A program made the position numbers and the translations under genes. Positions 45,072-54,063 of a DNA stretch of 64,000 nt are shown piece after piece. The notes beneath the pieces were generated by a model that was not told the origin of the DNA, did not search any database, and saw only the letters and a list, made by a program, of their open reading frames with translations. The stretch lies in assembly GCA_900045905.1 (NCBI GenBank), contig FCNS01000004.1, positions 124,001 to 188,000 on the forward strand, read 5' to 3'. The stretch comes from Clostridiales bacterium CHKCI001. Lineage in GTDB: Bacteria; Bacillota; Clostridia; Lachnospirales; Lachnospiraceae. Each line of letters begins with the position of its first letter. The stretch's first letter is position 1.

Positions 45072-47415
45072 GATCCGCACCTCCCTCCTCATTTACATTT
45101 GCATTTTCAGAGGTTACTTCTTGTTGTTTTTCTTCTTGATTTGAAATTGCATTTTTCAGCTCCTGTTCAGACAACTGAGAACTTGCAATCTGATAATAGA
45201 CCTCACAGTTTTTCAAAAGTTCCTCATGTGTTCCAATTCCTGCAATTCTTCCTTCATCTAACACAATAATCTGATCTGCATGTAAAATCGTACTGATACG
45301 TTGTGCAACAATAATCACTGTCGCATCTTTTGTTTCTTCTTTTAAAGCCCGACGCAATGCCACATCTGTCTTATAATCCAGTGCAGAAAAACTATCATCA
45401 AAAATGTAGATCTCTGGATTTTTGGCAATCGCTCTGGCAATCGAAAGACGCTGCTTTTGTCCTCCAGAAACATTACTTCCGCCCTGTGCAATTGCATCTT
45501 CATATTTGTCTTCTTTTTTCAAGATAAAGTCTTCTGCCTGAGCAATCTGTGCTGCTTTTTTCATCTGTTCATCGGTAATATCATCGTGTGCAAACTTGAT
45601 ATTCGACTCAATCGTTCCCGAGAATAAAAGTCCTTTCTGAGGTACATATCCGATTGCTTCTCTCAGCTCTTTAATTTTTGCATCTCGAACATCCACCCCA
45701 TCAACGGTAATTTTTCCACTTGTTACATCAAAGAATCTTGGAATTAACTGTACTAGTGTAGATTTTCCACAACCAGTACTTCCAATAATCGCTGTGGTTT
45801 GCCCTGGTTTTGCAGTAAAATGAATGTCATGAAGTACATCTTCATCGGCATCTGGATAAGCAAAATTTACATGCTCAAAACAGACAACACCTTTTTGTGC
45901 ACTGGAAAGTTCTTTTGCTTGAGACTTTTCCACAATACTGGAACTCGTGTTCAACACTTCATCAATACGATTTACGGATACAAGTGCTCTTGGTAACATA
46001 ATGGACATCATTGCAATCATAAGGAACGCCATAATAATTTGCATTGTATAAGTAATAAATGCCATCATATCACCAACCTGCATCTGACCTACATCAATTC
46101 CCTTTGCTCCAAACCATACAATCATAACTGTGATTAAATTCATAATCAGCATCATCATCGGCATCATCATGGACATAACACGGTTTACAAATAAGTTTGT
46201 TCCCATTAATTCCCGATTTGCCTTATCAAAACGTTTTTCTTCATATTTTTCACGACTAAATGCACGAATTACCATAATACCACTTAAAATTTCTCGCGTT
46301 ACAAGATTCAATCGGTCTACTAATTTTTGTAAAATTTGGAATTTTGGCATTACTACCAAAAATAGGAATCCAATCACACAGGTGATCGCTATGACAGCAA
46401 CGGCAATAATCCACGCCATTGATGTATTCGTATGAAATACTTTGAAAACACCTCCAATACCGATGATTGGTGCATAGAAAAGCATACGCAGCATCATAAC
46501 AACGAGCATCTGAACTTGTTGAATATCATTCGTTGTTCTAGTAATCAATGATGCCGTTGAAAATTTATCAAACTCTGCATTGGAAAATGATAATACTCGC
46601 TCAAATACCTGACCTCTGAGATCCTTTCCAAGCGTTGCCGCAACTCTTGCCGCTGTCAATGTAACCAAAATCGAAGCTGCCATCATCAAAAGAGAAAGCC
46701 CCAACATTTTTGCTCCTGTTATTAATAAGTACTGATTCTGTACTGCCTGCATATCCATCCCAATTACTTCATATTCTGATTTCACAAATGCAGCTGCCAT
46801 TTGCTCTATAATTGAATCAGACATTGTACTCATCTGTTCCTCTGCCTGTTCTGTCATCGTTTCAATTGCTTCTTCTGGCAACTGACCTAATAATTCAAAT
46901 ATATCAATATCTTCCGGCAGTTTTGTTTTTTTAGGAAGCGATTGCTTTATTTGAGATATCATTTGATCTCGCATCGCTTCTGCCTCTTCACCATCAGCAG
47001 AAAGGAAAGAAACCATCATTTCTGGAGTCTTTAATACATCTGCAAGCTCTTGAAGTTCTTCATCTTTTAGGGATGATTTCAGTTGATATATGTTTTCCTC
47101 TTTCAAAGCTGGATACTTTTTTTCTAACTTTTCCCATTCTGATTTTGAATAGTCATCTTCCTCCAGCAACTCAAAAGAGTCTTCTACAAGTTTTTGATCC
47201 TCATCTTCCATGAATATAACGATTTTTTCCATTTGCTCTTCTCGTATTACTTCTGGTACATGGGAATCAACTCCCCCTTGCTGAATACCAATATTTACAA
47301 TATTAGACGTATACGAGGGAAGAGACAAATCACAAAAAGCTTGAAGAACTAAGAGGAGTATAATCAAAAAAATTGATTTAACAGAACCCTTTAAATACTT
47401 CATCAACTTTAACAT
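45064..47415 (-). CDS. ABC exporter, ATPase/permease subunit with degenerate site and long insertion
   Basis: The protein has 783 residues, about 190 longer than usual. The extra part lies between the first and second membrane helices (about 45-235). It is acidic and helical and should be outside the cell. The nucleotide-binding domain has Walker A GSTGCGKST and signature SGGQKQR. Walker B reads IFDDSFSA, with Asp in place of the catalytic Glu, as in the degenerate half of heterodimeric exporters such as TM287/288. A 7-bp dyad CCAAAAT-n5-ATTTTGG lies at 47440-47458, upstream of the start. The insertion suggests an extra extracellular function or a sensor. Confidence 0.9.
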   Translation of the reverse strand: MLKLMKYLKGSVKSIFLIILLLVLQAFCDLSLPSYTSNIVNIGIQQGGVDSHVPEVIREEQMEKIVIFMEDEDQKLVEDSFELLEEDDYSKSEWEKLEKKYPALKEENIYQLKSSLKDEELQELADVLKTPEMMVSFLSADGEEAEAMRDQMISQIKQSLPKKTKLPEDIDIFELLGQLPEEAIETMTEQAEEQMSTMSDSIIEQMAAAFVKSEYEVIGMDMQAVQNQYLLITGAKMLGLSLLMMAASILVTLTAARVAATLGKDLRGQVFERVLSFSNAEFDKFSTASLITRTTNDIQQVQMLVVMMLRMLFYAPIIGIGGVFKVFHTNTSMAWIIAVAVIAITCVIGFLFLVVMPKFQILQKLVDRLNLVTREILSGIMVIRAFSREKYEEKRFDKANRELMGTNLFVNRVMSMMMPMMMLIMNLITVMIVWFGAKGIDVGQMQVGDMMAFITYTMQIIMAFLMIAMMSIMLPRALVSVNRIDEVLNTSSSIVEKSQAKELSSAQKGVVCFEHVNFAYPDADEDVLHDIHFTAKPGQTTAIIGSTGCGKSTLVQLIPRFFDVTSGKITVDGVDVRDAKIKELREAIGYVPQKGLLFSGTIESNIKFAHDDITDEQMKKAAQIAQAEDFILKKEDKYEDAIAQGGSNVSGGQKQRLSIARAIAKNPEIYIFDDSFSALDYKTDVALRRALKEETKDATVIIVAQRISTILHADQIIVLDEGRIAGIGTHEELLKNCEVYYQIASSQLSEQELKNAISNQEEKQQEVTSENANVNEEGGADHE

Positions 47416-47663
47416 CGATTTTCTTTCTCCTTTCCTGATCCAAAATTTATCATTTTGGAATTTTTCGTTAAATTAAGCATACATCTACAACACGACGTCT
47501 ACTTCGCTACTTGTTGATAATTTTTATTTAATTAAATAGCTAACAAATAGTGTATGCTTCTTATCAAGAAAAGTCAACTACTTTATGAAAACTTCATATT
47601 CTTTATGGTTCACTAATAAAAAACCTCTACAAAAACTTCCTTTTGCATATCACAATAACAAGA

Positions 47664-47708
47664 ACTGCTGCATAATGGTAATCAATCGTTTTCCCATTAT
47701 GCAGCAGT
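47664..47708 (-). terminator. glyS terminator
   Basis: ACTGCTGCATAATGG and CCATTATGCAGCAGT form a perfect 15-bp stem 32 bp after the glyS stop, with T-rich sequence beyond it on the minus strand. Apart from this and the dyad at 47440-47458, the 324-bp gap upstream of the ABC genes shows nothing else. Confidence 0.85.
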
Positions 47709-47739
47709 CCTATTGTATCATTGCTATTGATTATATCGT

Positions 47740-49128
47740 TTAAAAGGTAAATTTATCTTCAAAGTAATTTTTTAACTCTTCAATTTTAATACGCTCTTGA
47801 GCCATTGTATCACGATCACGAACGGTAACGCATCCATCTTTTTCTGACTCAAAGTCATATGTGATACAGAATGGTGTACCAATTTCATCCTGTCTTCTGT
47901 AACGCTTACCAATATTACCTCTGTCATCAAATTCACAGTTATAATACTTGCAGAGTTCCTGATAAATCTTTTCTGCATTTTCATTTAATTTCTTCGATAA
48001 TGGAAGTACACCAATTTTAACTGGTGCTAATGCAGGATGGAAATGAAGAACGGTTCTTACATCTCCTCCTTCCAGTGTTTCCTCATCGTAAGCAGAACAT
48101 AAAAATGCCAACGTAACACGATCTGCTCCAAGAGATGGCTCAATTACATAAGGAACATATTTCTGCTTTTTCTCATCATCAAAATAAGTCATATCCTGAC
48201 CTGATGTATTCTGATGCTGTGTTAAGTCATAATCCGTTCTATCTGCAATACCCCAAAGTTCACCCCATCCAAATGGGAATAAAAATTCAATATCTGTCGT
48301 ACCCTTAGAATAAAAACAAAGCTCTTCTGGAGAATGATCTCTTGCCCTCATTTCTTCGTCCTTCATTCCAAGACTCTTTAGCCAATCAATACAGAATTGA
48401 CGCCAATAAGTAAACCATTCTAAATCGGTACCTGGCTCACAGAAAAATTCTAACTCCATCTGTTCAAATTCTCTTGTACGGAATGTAAAGTTACCTGGTG
48501 TAATTTCATTACGGAAAGATTTTCCAATTTGACCAATTCCAAATGGAATTTTTTTACGGGAAGTTCTTTGTACATTCTTAAAATTAACAAAAATACCCTG
48601 TGCTGTTTCTGGTCTTAAATACACAGTATTCTTAGCATCTTCTGTAACACCCTGGAATGTCTTAAACATTAAGTTAAACTGACGAATATCGGTCCAGTTC
48701 TTTTTACCACAAGAAGGACAACAAATCTCATGATCTTCAATAAACTGTTTCATCTCATCCTGAGACCATCCATCTACAGAACCTTCTATTGTAACATCAT
48801 TGTCCTGCATATAATCCTCAATCAGCTTATCCGCACGGAAACGTTCATGACATTCTTTACAATCCATCAATGGGTCCGAGAATCCGCCCAAATGTCCAGA
48901 TGCAACCCATGTCTGAGGATTCATTAAAATCGCACAATCCACACCAACATTATATGGACTTTCCTGAATAAATTTTTGCCACCATGCTTTTTTTACATTA
49001 TTTTTTAATTCAACACCAAGATTACCGTAATCCCATGTATTAGCAAGACCTCCATAAATTTCAGAACCAGGATATACAAAACCTCTTGCCTTTGCTAATG
49101 CCACAATCTTATCCATTGACTTTTCCAT
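47740..49128 (-). CDS. glyS: Glycyl-tRNA synthetase (single-chain alpha2 type)
   Basis: The protein has 462 residues and catalyses glycine attachment to tRNA-Gly. It is the eukaryote/archaeal-like class II form used by many Firmicutes instead of the two-subunit GlyQ/GlyS. Features are [19 protein letters not shown] at the start, [13 protein letters not shown], the [11 protein letters not shown] motif 2 region, [16 protein letters not shown], and the C-terminal anticodon-binding domain with [20 protein letters not shown]. No T-box leader is visible in the 161-bp upstream gap, only a CAGTGT / ACACTG hairpin (about 49157-49176). Confidence 0.97.
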   Translation of the reverse strand: MEKSMDKIVALAKARGFVYPGSEIYGGLANTWDYGNLGVELKNNVKKAWWQKFIQESPYNVGVDCAILMNPQTWVASGHLGGFSDPLMDCKECHERFRADKLIEDYMQDNDVTIEGSVDGWSQDEMKQFIEDHEICCPSCGKKNWTDIRQFNLMFKTFQGVTEDAKNTVYLRPETAQGIFVNFKNVQRTSRKKIPFGIGQIGKSFRNEITPGNFTFRTREFEQMELEFFCEPGTDLEWFTYWRQFCIDWLKSLGMKDEEMRARDHSPEELCFYSKGTTDIEFLFPFGWGELWGIADRTDYDLTQHQNTSGQDMTYFDDEKKQKYVPYVIEPSLGADRVTLAFLCSAYDEETLEGGDVRTVLHFHPALAPVKIGVLPLSKKLNENAEKIYQELCKYYNCEFDDRGNIGKRYRRQDEIGTPFCITYDFESEKDGCVTVRDRDTMAQERIKIEELKNYFEDKFTF

Positions 49129-49289
49129 AACTTTACCTCACATTCTAAGATCACAGTGTTTGATTCGACACTGCTGATCCATTTCTGTTCTCTTATCAGC
49201 TCTGCAACTGATCCCATTTCTGGATATATCTTCATTATTGTACTATGCTTCTGTCTATTTGTAAAGCGGTATAACGTTCTTGTACGATA

Positions 49290-49934
49290 TTAAAAAATTC
49301 CGCTTGCTTTTTTAAATATAATATAGGCATCCTGACCTGCTGGCGTGTTTACATTATTTTTTGAATTACAGTTCACATTAGTGGATACATAGGCAACTTC
49401 CCCTTCTACTGTAATATCTGCTTCATAATTCACATAAACCAACTGATAATCCCCATGTGACATAATTTCTTCAATCGTTGCTGTCTCCCCCGTAACAGTC
49501 ACAAATTCTCCTATTAAATCAATCGTCGTATCCGATAAATTCTCTGTATAAATCGTACTGCCGCCTGCTAACGCAATATCATCTGCATTAAATGTACTAT
49601 AATCTTCTGCCGTCTGATAGCTCATCCTGACAACAACATTATCCCCTTCTTTTTTTACACTATCCAGACTAATTGGAAGTATGTTCTCTGTCTGTTCAGA
49701 AGAATAAAACTCCAGATTTGCTTGCTCTTTATTATATGTCTGTACCTCTTCCTGTCCCATCTTTTCTAAATCTTCTATATTATAATTCTCATTATCAAAT
49801 GCTTCAATATAAGCCCCTTCCAATGACTTATCTAACTTTATAAATACTCCGCTCTGGGTTGGTTGATATTCCACTCCACATGCCGATAACAATAATATCA
49901 CCGCTGAAATAGCTCCTGCTAATTTCCTCTTCAT
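49290..49934 (-). CDS. Putative lipoprotein
   Basis: The protein has 214 residues. A basic start (MKRKLAG) and hydrophobic stretch end in the lipobox LLSAC, so Cys 19 is the probable lipid-modified residue. The rest is beta-rich and acidic with no recognised domain; alternating short strands such as VVVRMSYQTAEDYS and GEFVTVTGETATIEEI suggest an immunoglobulin-like or small beta-sandwich fold. GGGAGG lies just before the ATG at 49934; an upstream start at 49958 lacks one. It stands alone after a terminator. The function is unknown. Confidence 0.8.
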   Translation of the reverse strand: MKRKLAGAISAVILLLSACGVEYQPTQSGVFIKLDKSLEGAYIEAFDNENYNIEDLEKMGQEEVQTYNKEQANLEFYSSEQTENILPISLDSVKKEGDNVVVRMSYQTAEDYSTFNADDIALAGGSTIYTENLSDTTIDLIGEFVTVTGETATIEEIMSHGDYQLVYVNYEADITVEGEVAYVSTNVNCNSKNNVNTPAGQDAYIIFKKASGIF

Positions 49935-50023
49935 TTCTACCTCCCGATGCCCATCCACTGTGGCATAAATTTAGGGATAGATGAACCCTTGTTCTATCCC
50001 CTTTTTTATCGTAATACGAAAAA

Positions 50024-50044
50024 GAAAGCTCCAGTAGAGGTTTC
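50024..50044 (-). terminator. Terminator hairpin between TnpB remnant and lipoprotein gene
   Basis: GAAAGCTC and GAGGTTTC pair with one mismatch around CAGTA, and the minus-strand exit is CTTTCTTTTTC. It is close in sequence to the ackA terminator. Confidence 0.6.
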
Positions 50045-50184
50045 CTCTGTTAAAGCTTTTGAACTTGTAATTTTTTTCATTGTACTATGTTCTTCTATAA
50101 TTTGCAAGCATTCTTTCCAAAAAAATCCTTAAAATTCTATGAATCTTATCCTTAATATATTCCCAGAATTATTGCTTCATTCCA

Positions 50185-50348
50185 TATCAACTACCCACGA
50201 CCTAAGGATCATGGGCTTGTAACTGCCTAGTCGTAGTAACGGCTTACGCCTCCGCCCTTTAACCCCATCGGTATCTTACCTTTCGTTGCGTTACATTACA
50301 GAGGACGACAGCACCCTTTATGGCAAAGTTTACTCTGCCATAACTGTA
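50185..50348 (-). ncRNA. IS605-family right end with omega-RNA-like scaffold
   Basis: Directly after the TnpB-like frame, the minus strand holds a GC-richer, structured stretch that ends in a hairpin CCCATGA-n-TCGTGGG (50194-50215), then TAGTTGA. The hairpin pairs fully only as RNA on the minus strand, through one U-G pair; the plus strand would have a mismatch. Sequence such as AAGGTAAGATACCGATGG and GCGTAAGCCGTTAC is in the style of TnpB guide RNA (omega-RNA) scaffolds, which overlap the 3' end of tnpB and stop at the element's right end. Whether it is still expressed is unknown. Confidence 0.65.
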
Positions 50349-50477
50349 TCAGGTACTTGATGCAAGATAGTTGATTCTCATATGATACAGATTCATAGCT
50401 CTAATTCGGTCATCATTTGACTGATAGCCGCAGTTTTTGCAGCAAAACAAATGCTTATTATTTGTGGCAGAAATACG
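50349..50477 (-). pseudogene. tnpB: TnpB C-terminal zinc-ribbon remnant
   Basis: The frame ends with HLFCCKNCGYQSNDDRIRAM followed by NLYHMRINYLAS and a stop. This is the end of an IS605-family TnpB: second CxxC of the zinc ribbon, the NDDRIxAMNL motif with the last catalytic Asp region, and the tail. Only about 40 codons are TnpB-like. The sequence upstream (to about 50582) stays open but does not look like TnpB, so the rest has been lost. The remnant lies 150 bp after the broken citrate synthase gene. Confidence 0.8.
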
Positions 50478-50630
50478 GCAATTTCTTATCGAAATAATAT
50501 TGGAAGAAAACGATCGTTTGGTCGGATGGTTACTTCGCTTGTAGTATGGGCGAGGTTTCATCCCCAATTTTCTTTCAGTCATCTAACTACTATGTTTCTT
50601 TCATTTTTTATTAAAAGAGCTGCCATTGCT

Positions 50631-51959
50631 TTACTCTCTTTCTTCCATAACACTCATATAAGCAGGCCTTATAATTTTATCTGCACAAATCTGCTCTTCA
50701 ATCCGATGTGCACTCCACCCTACAATTCGAGCTACTGCAAATATGGCGGTATAAAGTTCCTGTGGAATATCTAGCATATTATATACAAAACCGCTGTAAA
50801 AATCCACATTTGGGCTAACTCCTTTGTAAATCTTTCTCTCTTTGGCAATAATTTTGGGAGCAATTTCTTCTACTGCATTGTAAAGCTCCATATCATCTTC
50901 CCGATGCTTTTCTTTAGCAAGTATTTCTACATAAGACTTAAAGATTCGTTCTCTTGGATCTGACAGAGAATAAATTGCATGACCCATACCATAAATAAGT
51001 CCTTTTTGGTCAAACGCTTCTTTTGAGAGAATTTTTGCAAGGCAATGGGCAATTTCTTCTTTATCTTTTATATCCCGAACAGTTTGGCGGATATATTCCA
51101 TCATCTCCATAACTTTAATGTTAGCGCCTCCGTGCTTTGGACCTTTCAGAGATGACATAGCCGCTGCGATTGTAGAATAGGTATCTGAACCAGATGAAGT
51201 AACAACTCGTGTCGTAAAAGTAGAATTATTTCCCCCTCCATGCTCCATATGTAGAATAAGCGCTGTATCCAATACCTTCGCCTCAATTGGCATATATTCT
51301 TGGTTAGGACGAAGCATCATCAATAGATTTTCAGCAGTGGAGAGCTGTAAATCTGGATGATGAATGTACATACTTTGCCCATTTTCATAATGATTATAGG
51401 CATGATAGGCATGCACTGCTAAGACTGGAAACAATCCAATTAATTCAATACATTAACGTAAACTATTATCCACATTTGTATCTTTTGCCAATTTGTCATA
51501 GGAAGCTAGCGTAAGAATACTTCGAGTCATAGTATTCATAATATCAGAACTTGGAGCTTTCATAATGACATCCCGCGTAAAATTTGTAGGAAGTATTCTG
51601 CTTTTTCCTATCACTTCACAAAAATCCTGCAAATCTTTTTTGTTTGGTAACTCTCCCATTAATAGTAAGTATGCAATTTTTTCAAAACCAAATTCATTTT
51701 TTCCTAAATCCTGAATCAGATCTTTTACATTATATCCCCGATACCATAACTCTCCATCACACGGAACTCGCCGTCCATCAACTGCTTTTGAAGATACTAT
51801 TTTAGAAATATTTGTTAATCCTGTTAATACACCTTTTCCATTTACATCTCTAAGACCAAGATTTACGCCATATTCTTTATAAAGTCTAGGAGAAATTTTA
51901 TCATTTTTAAAACATATATCTGCCTGCTTCTGAACGTACTGATTTAGATTTTCTATCAT
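50631..51959 (-). pseudogene. gltA: Citrate synthase interrupted by one in-frame stop
   Basis: Read in one frame this is a citrate synthase of about 442 codons. Codons up to 51456 give NVDNSLR, then TAA (51453-51455), then CIELIGLFPVLAVHAYHAYNHY in the same frame. Homologues have Gln at this point (LRQCIELI), so a CAA to TAA change explains the break. All catalytic parts lie after it and are intact: HMEHGGGN, GPKHGGAN, GMGHAIY and VDFYSGFVY. The 5' half overlaps the MarR gene by 4 bp. Either the gene is recently dead, the stop is read through, or the base is a sequencing error. Confidence 0.9.
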
Positions 51960-52453
51960 TCTTTTGCTTCTCCTTTCATACTATAAATTTCTTTTCGCAT
52001 AATTTCTTCCACTTCATTCATCATAACCAATAAATGAATAAACTTCTCTTTTCCATATTTTTCTATTACTCTTCCATAAAACTCGTGTAGAACTTGTCCC
52101 TGTTTTTTAAGCATTCTAACTCCAGCTGAAGTAATTGTAATATAAGTCCCTTCACTGCCATCACCATCATGTGTCCACTCTACAAGTCCTCTATCTTTAA
52201 GAACACCTATCATTCTAGATACTTTATAGACAGGTATCTGCATTCTTTCTGCAATGTCTTCTAGGTAAACTTTTGCACAAGAACCTTCCTCTTTTGCTTC
52301 TTGTGCCATACACATAATAATATAGTCTCCAACGGATAACTCTTGGAAATATTTCTTAACATTTACTTTATTCATTAAATATCTGCGGTAAGTAAACTCA
52401 TTGGATAACTGTTCAATATTTTGATTTTCTAATAAATGATTATTTAACTCCAT
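51956..52453 (-). CDS. MarR-type winged-helix regulator
   Basis: The protein has 165 residues. The middle has a MarR-like winged helix (KVYLEDIAERMQIPVYKVSRMIGVLKDRGLVEW, about 80-112, then a GTYITIT wing) and helical ends for dimer formation. AAGGAG lies 9 bases before the ATG. The stop overlaps the citrate synthase start (ATGA-type), so the two are co-transcribed and it may regulate its own operon. An AT-rich motif TTTTAAACTATATAAT (52524-52539) lies about 70 bp upstream. The effector is unknown. Confidence 0.8.
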   Translation of the reverse strand: MELNNHLLENQNIEQLSNEFTYRRYLMNKVNVKKYFQELSVGDYIIMCMAQEAKEEGSCAKVYLEDIAERMQIPVYKVSRMIGVLKDRGLVEWTHDGDGSEGTYITITSAGVRMLKKQGQVLHEFYGRVIEKYGKEKFIHLLVMMNEVEEIMRKEIYSMKGEAKE

Positions 52454-52567
52454 GACTCCACACTCCTTATTTATAATGATTTTTTTGTTTTAAAATATTA
52501 TGATTTAATAATAAATTATTTAATTTTAAACTATATAATTTTATGAAATCCTCTCCTTACCTATCTT

Positions 52568-53011
52568 CTATTCTATTTCATTCAAAGCTTTTTCTATATT
52601 CGTATCAATCTTTATAGCCACTTTTTCTAGAACTCGCTTCTCCTCTTCTGTTATTCCATCAAATATAATCTGGTTCAGTCTAGTCCATATTTCTGTAATT
52701 TCACAAACAACACTCTCTGCCTCTGGAGTGAGCTTTAAATGGACACATCTTCTATCTTTTTCATCTGGAATAAACATAAGAATATTCATTTTCTGCATAC
52801 GAAATATTGACTGTGATATATGACCTCTTGTAAGTTTTGTAGAATTTTGTATATCCCTCGATGTGTCTTTTTCTCCACACCTAGAAAGATAATAAAGTAT
52901 TTTGATATCTACTTTTCTTAAACTGTACTTTTCGCGTATCTGAATAATTTCTCTTTCTAATAATTGTTTGTAACGTATACCTTGCAGCATTAATTCTACT
53001 TGTTTATCCAT
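52568..53011 (-). CDS. MarR-family transcriptional regulator
   Basis: The protein has 147 residues with the MarR pattern: VDIKILYYLSRCG, helix-turn-helix DIQNSTKLTRGHISQSIFRMQKM (about 55-77), wing with DEKDRRCVHLKLTPEAESV, and a C-terminal helical dimer part. It lies 115 bp upstream of the second MarR gene in the same direction. The start at 53011 has GGAGAAAATT before it; an ATG 12 bases upstream is less likely. TTTTAAACTAAATTAT (53111-53126), close to the motif before the next gene, lies 100 bp upstream and may be a shared operator. Confidence 0.85.
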   Translation of the reverse strand: MDKQVELMLQGIRYKQLLEREIIQIREKYSLRKVDIKILYYLSRCGEKDTSRDIQNSTKLTRGHISQSIFRMQKMNILMFIPDEKDRRCVHLKLTPEAESVVCEITEIWTRLNQIIFDGITEEEKRVLEKVAIKIDTNIEKALNEIE

Positions 53012-53212
53012 AATTTTCTCCATCCATATATTTTACAGCTATATAGTTCTAATTATTCATACATATTTGAATGAACAAAAAAAGAATTTATTTTAAATAA
53101 AACTGTTTATTTTTAAACTAAATTATCATAGATCTCGTTGCATTTCAATAGAATCTCTCTTTTTTATACATTTTTGATATTTTGTTTATAATTTTTTAAT
53201 TTGGGATGGTTT

Positions 53213-53719
53213 TTACTTTAACACGTGAATTTGTTCTGTAATATATGCTTCAACTTTATCTTTTGGGATATTAAATAGAATGGAAAATTCTGAATATAAG
53301 TTATCTTCTGCTTGTTTCCAATACTTTGTATCTAAAACAGTTAATTTTTTTCCTTCTGCTTGTCTGCGCTGCTTTCTAAGATATGCTGTTTTTATGATTT
53401 TTATCCATTCTTTGCATTCACAACTTTTCAAACACTCTTTATATTCTTCTTCTCTCACTTTATTATTTTTCGCTTTTAATTCTTCAATATTTGGAATATC
53501 ATGGATTAACTGCTTTGCCTCTTCCTTAGAAATGATTTTTCTCATAAATGTCTTTTTTCCATCCACTGGAGTGAAAATCCTTCCTCCATTGTCATTATAA
53601 GGATGCAGAACATAGTACAATCGATCTTTTTCAACTCCAGCCATATCTATTGTTGTAACATCCATTACTTCACAAACACCAGTGCTTCCATAAACAATAT
53701 AATCACCTTTCTGAAACAT
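53213..53719 (-). CDS. CarD-family transcription factor
   Basis: The protein has 168 residues. The N-terminal Tudor-like RNA-polymerase-interacting domain (MFQKGDYIVYGSTGVCEV, about 1-65) is followed by a helical DNA-binding part (about 85-168). CarD/CdnL proteins stabilise open promoter complexes by binding the beta subunit. Length and layout are typical of Clostridia. AGGAGG lies 6 bases before the ATG. It stands alone, divergent from fabV. It could be a paralogue with a local role. Confidence 0.9.
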   Translation of the reverse strand: MFQKGDYIVYGSTGVCEVMDVTTIDMAGVEKDRLYYVLHPYNDNGGRIFTPVDGKKTFMRKIISKEEAKQLIHDIPNIEELKAKNNKVREEEYKECLKSCECKEWIKIIKTAYLRKQRRQAEGKKLTVLDTKYWKQAEDNLYSEFSILFNIPKDKVEAYITEQIHVLK

Positions 53720-54063
53720 TTTTTACCTCCTGTACTTACTGCAATATAAATTTTGATAAGAGAAGTTTTGGTTTTACTCCTTCATCAATATATTTATTTT
53801 ACCACTTTTCAAGAAAAAATGTTAGTTATTCTATGATAAAAAGAGATTTTCGTAAAATTATAACAAGGTTATCTGCATATCTCTTTATGCAGTTTTAACA
53901 AATAGATCTTCATTATCTAAAAAACAAATAAGATACACAAATAAACAAATATATGATAAAATACTCATAGACATTAACCAAAAACGATTTTGCACAAATA
54001 AAGCTGCTGCAATATCAAAGAAACTCAGTTTTTAACAAAGGATTATTTCAGGGAGGAAATAAG
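53720..54063. other. Divergent carD/fabV upstream region
   Basis: No gene is seen in this 344-bp gap. CTGCATA-n-TATGCAG (about 53872-53892) is a 7-bp hairpin, and the stretch 53925-53970 is very AT-rich with TATGATAAAAT, a possible -10 region for fabV. AGGGAGG precedes the fabV ATG by 7 bases. Confidence 0.4.

Noticed and set aside
49129-49289. Possible T-box leader for glyS
   Set aside because: No GGGTGGNACCGCG-like sequence or terminator/antiterminator pair is visible; only one small hairpin.
50478-50582. N-terminal part of the 77-codon frame ending in TnpB
   Set aside because: The first 35 codons do not resemble TnpB and have no ribosome site; probably junction sequence between the citrate synthase end and the IS remnant.
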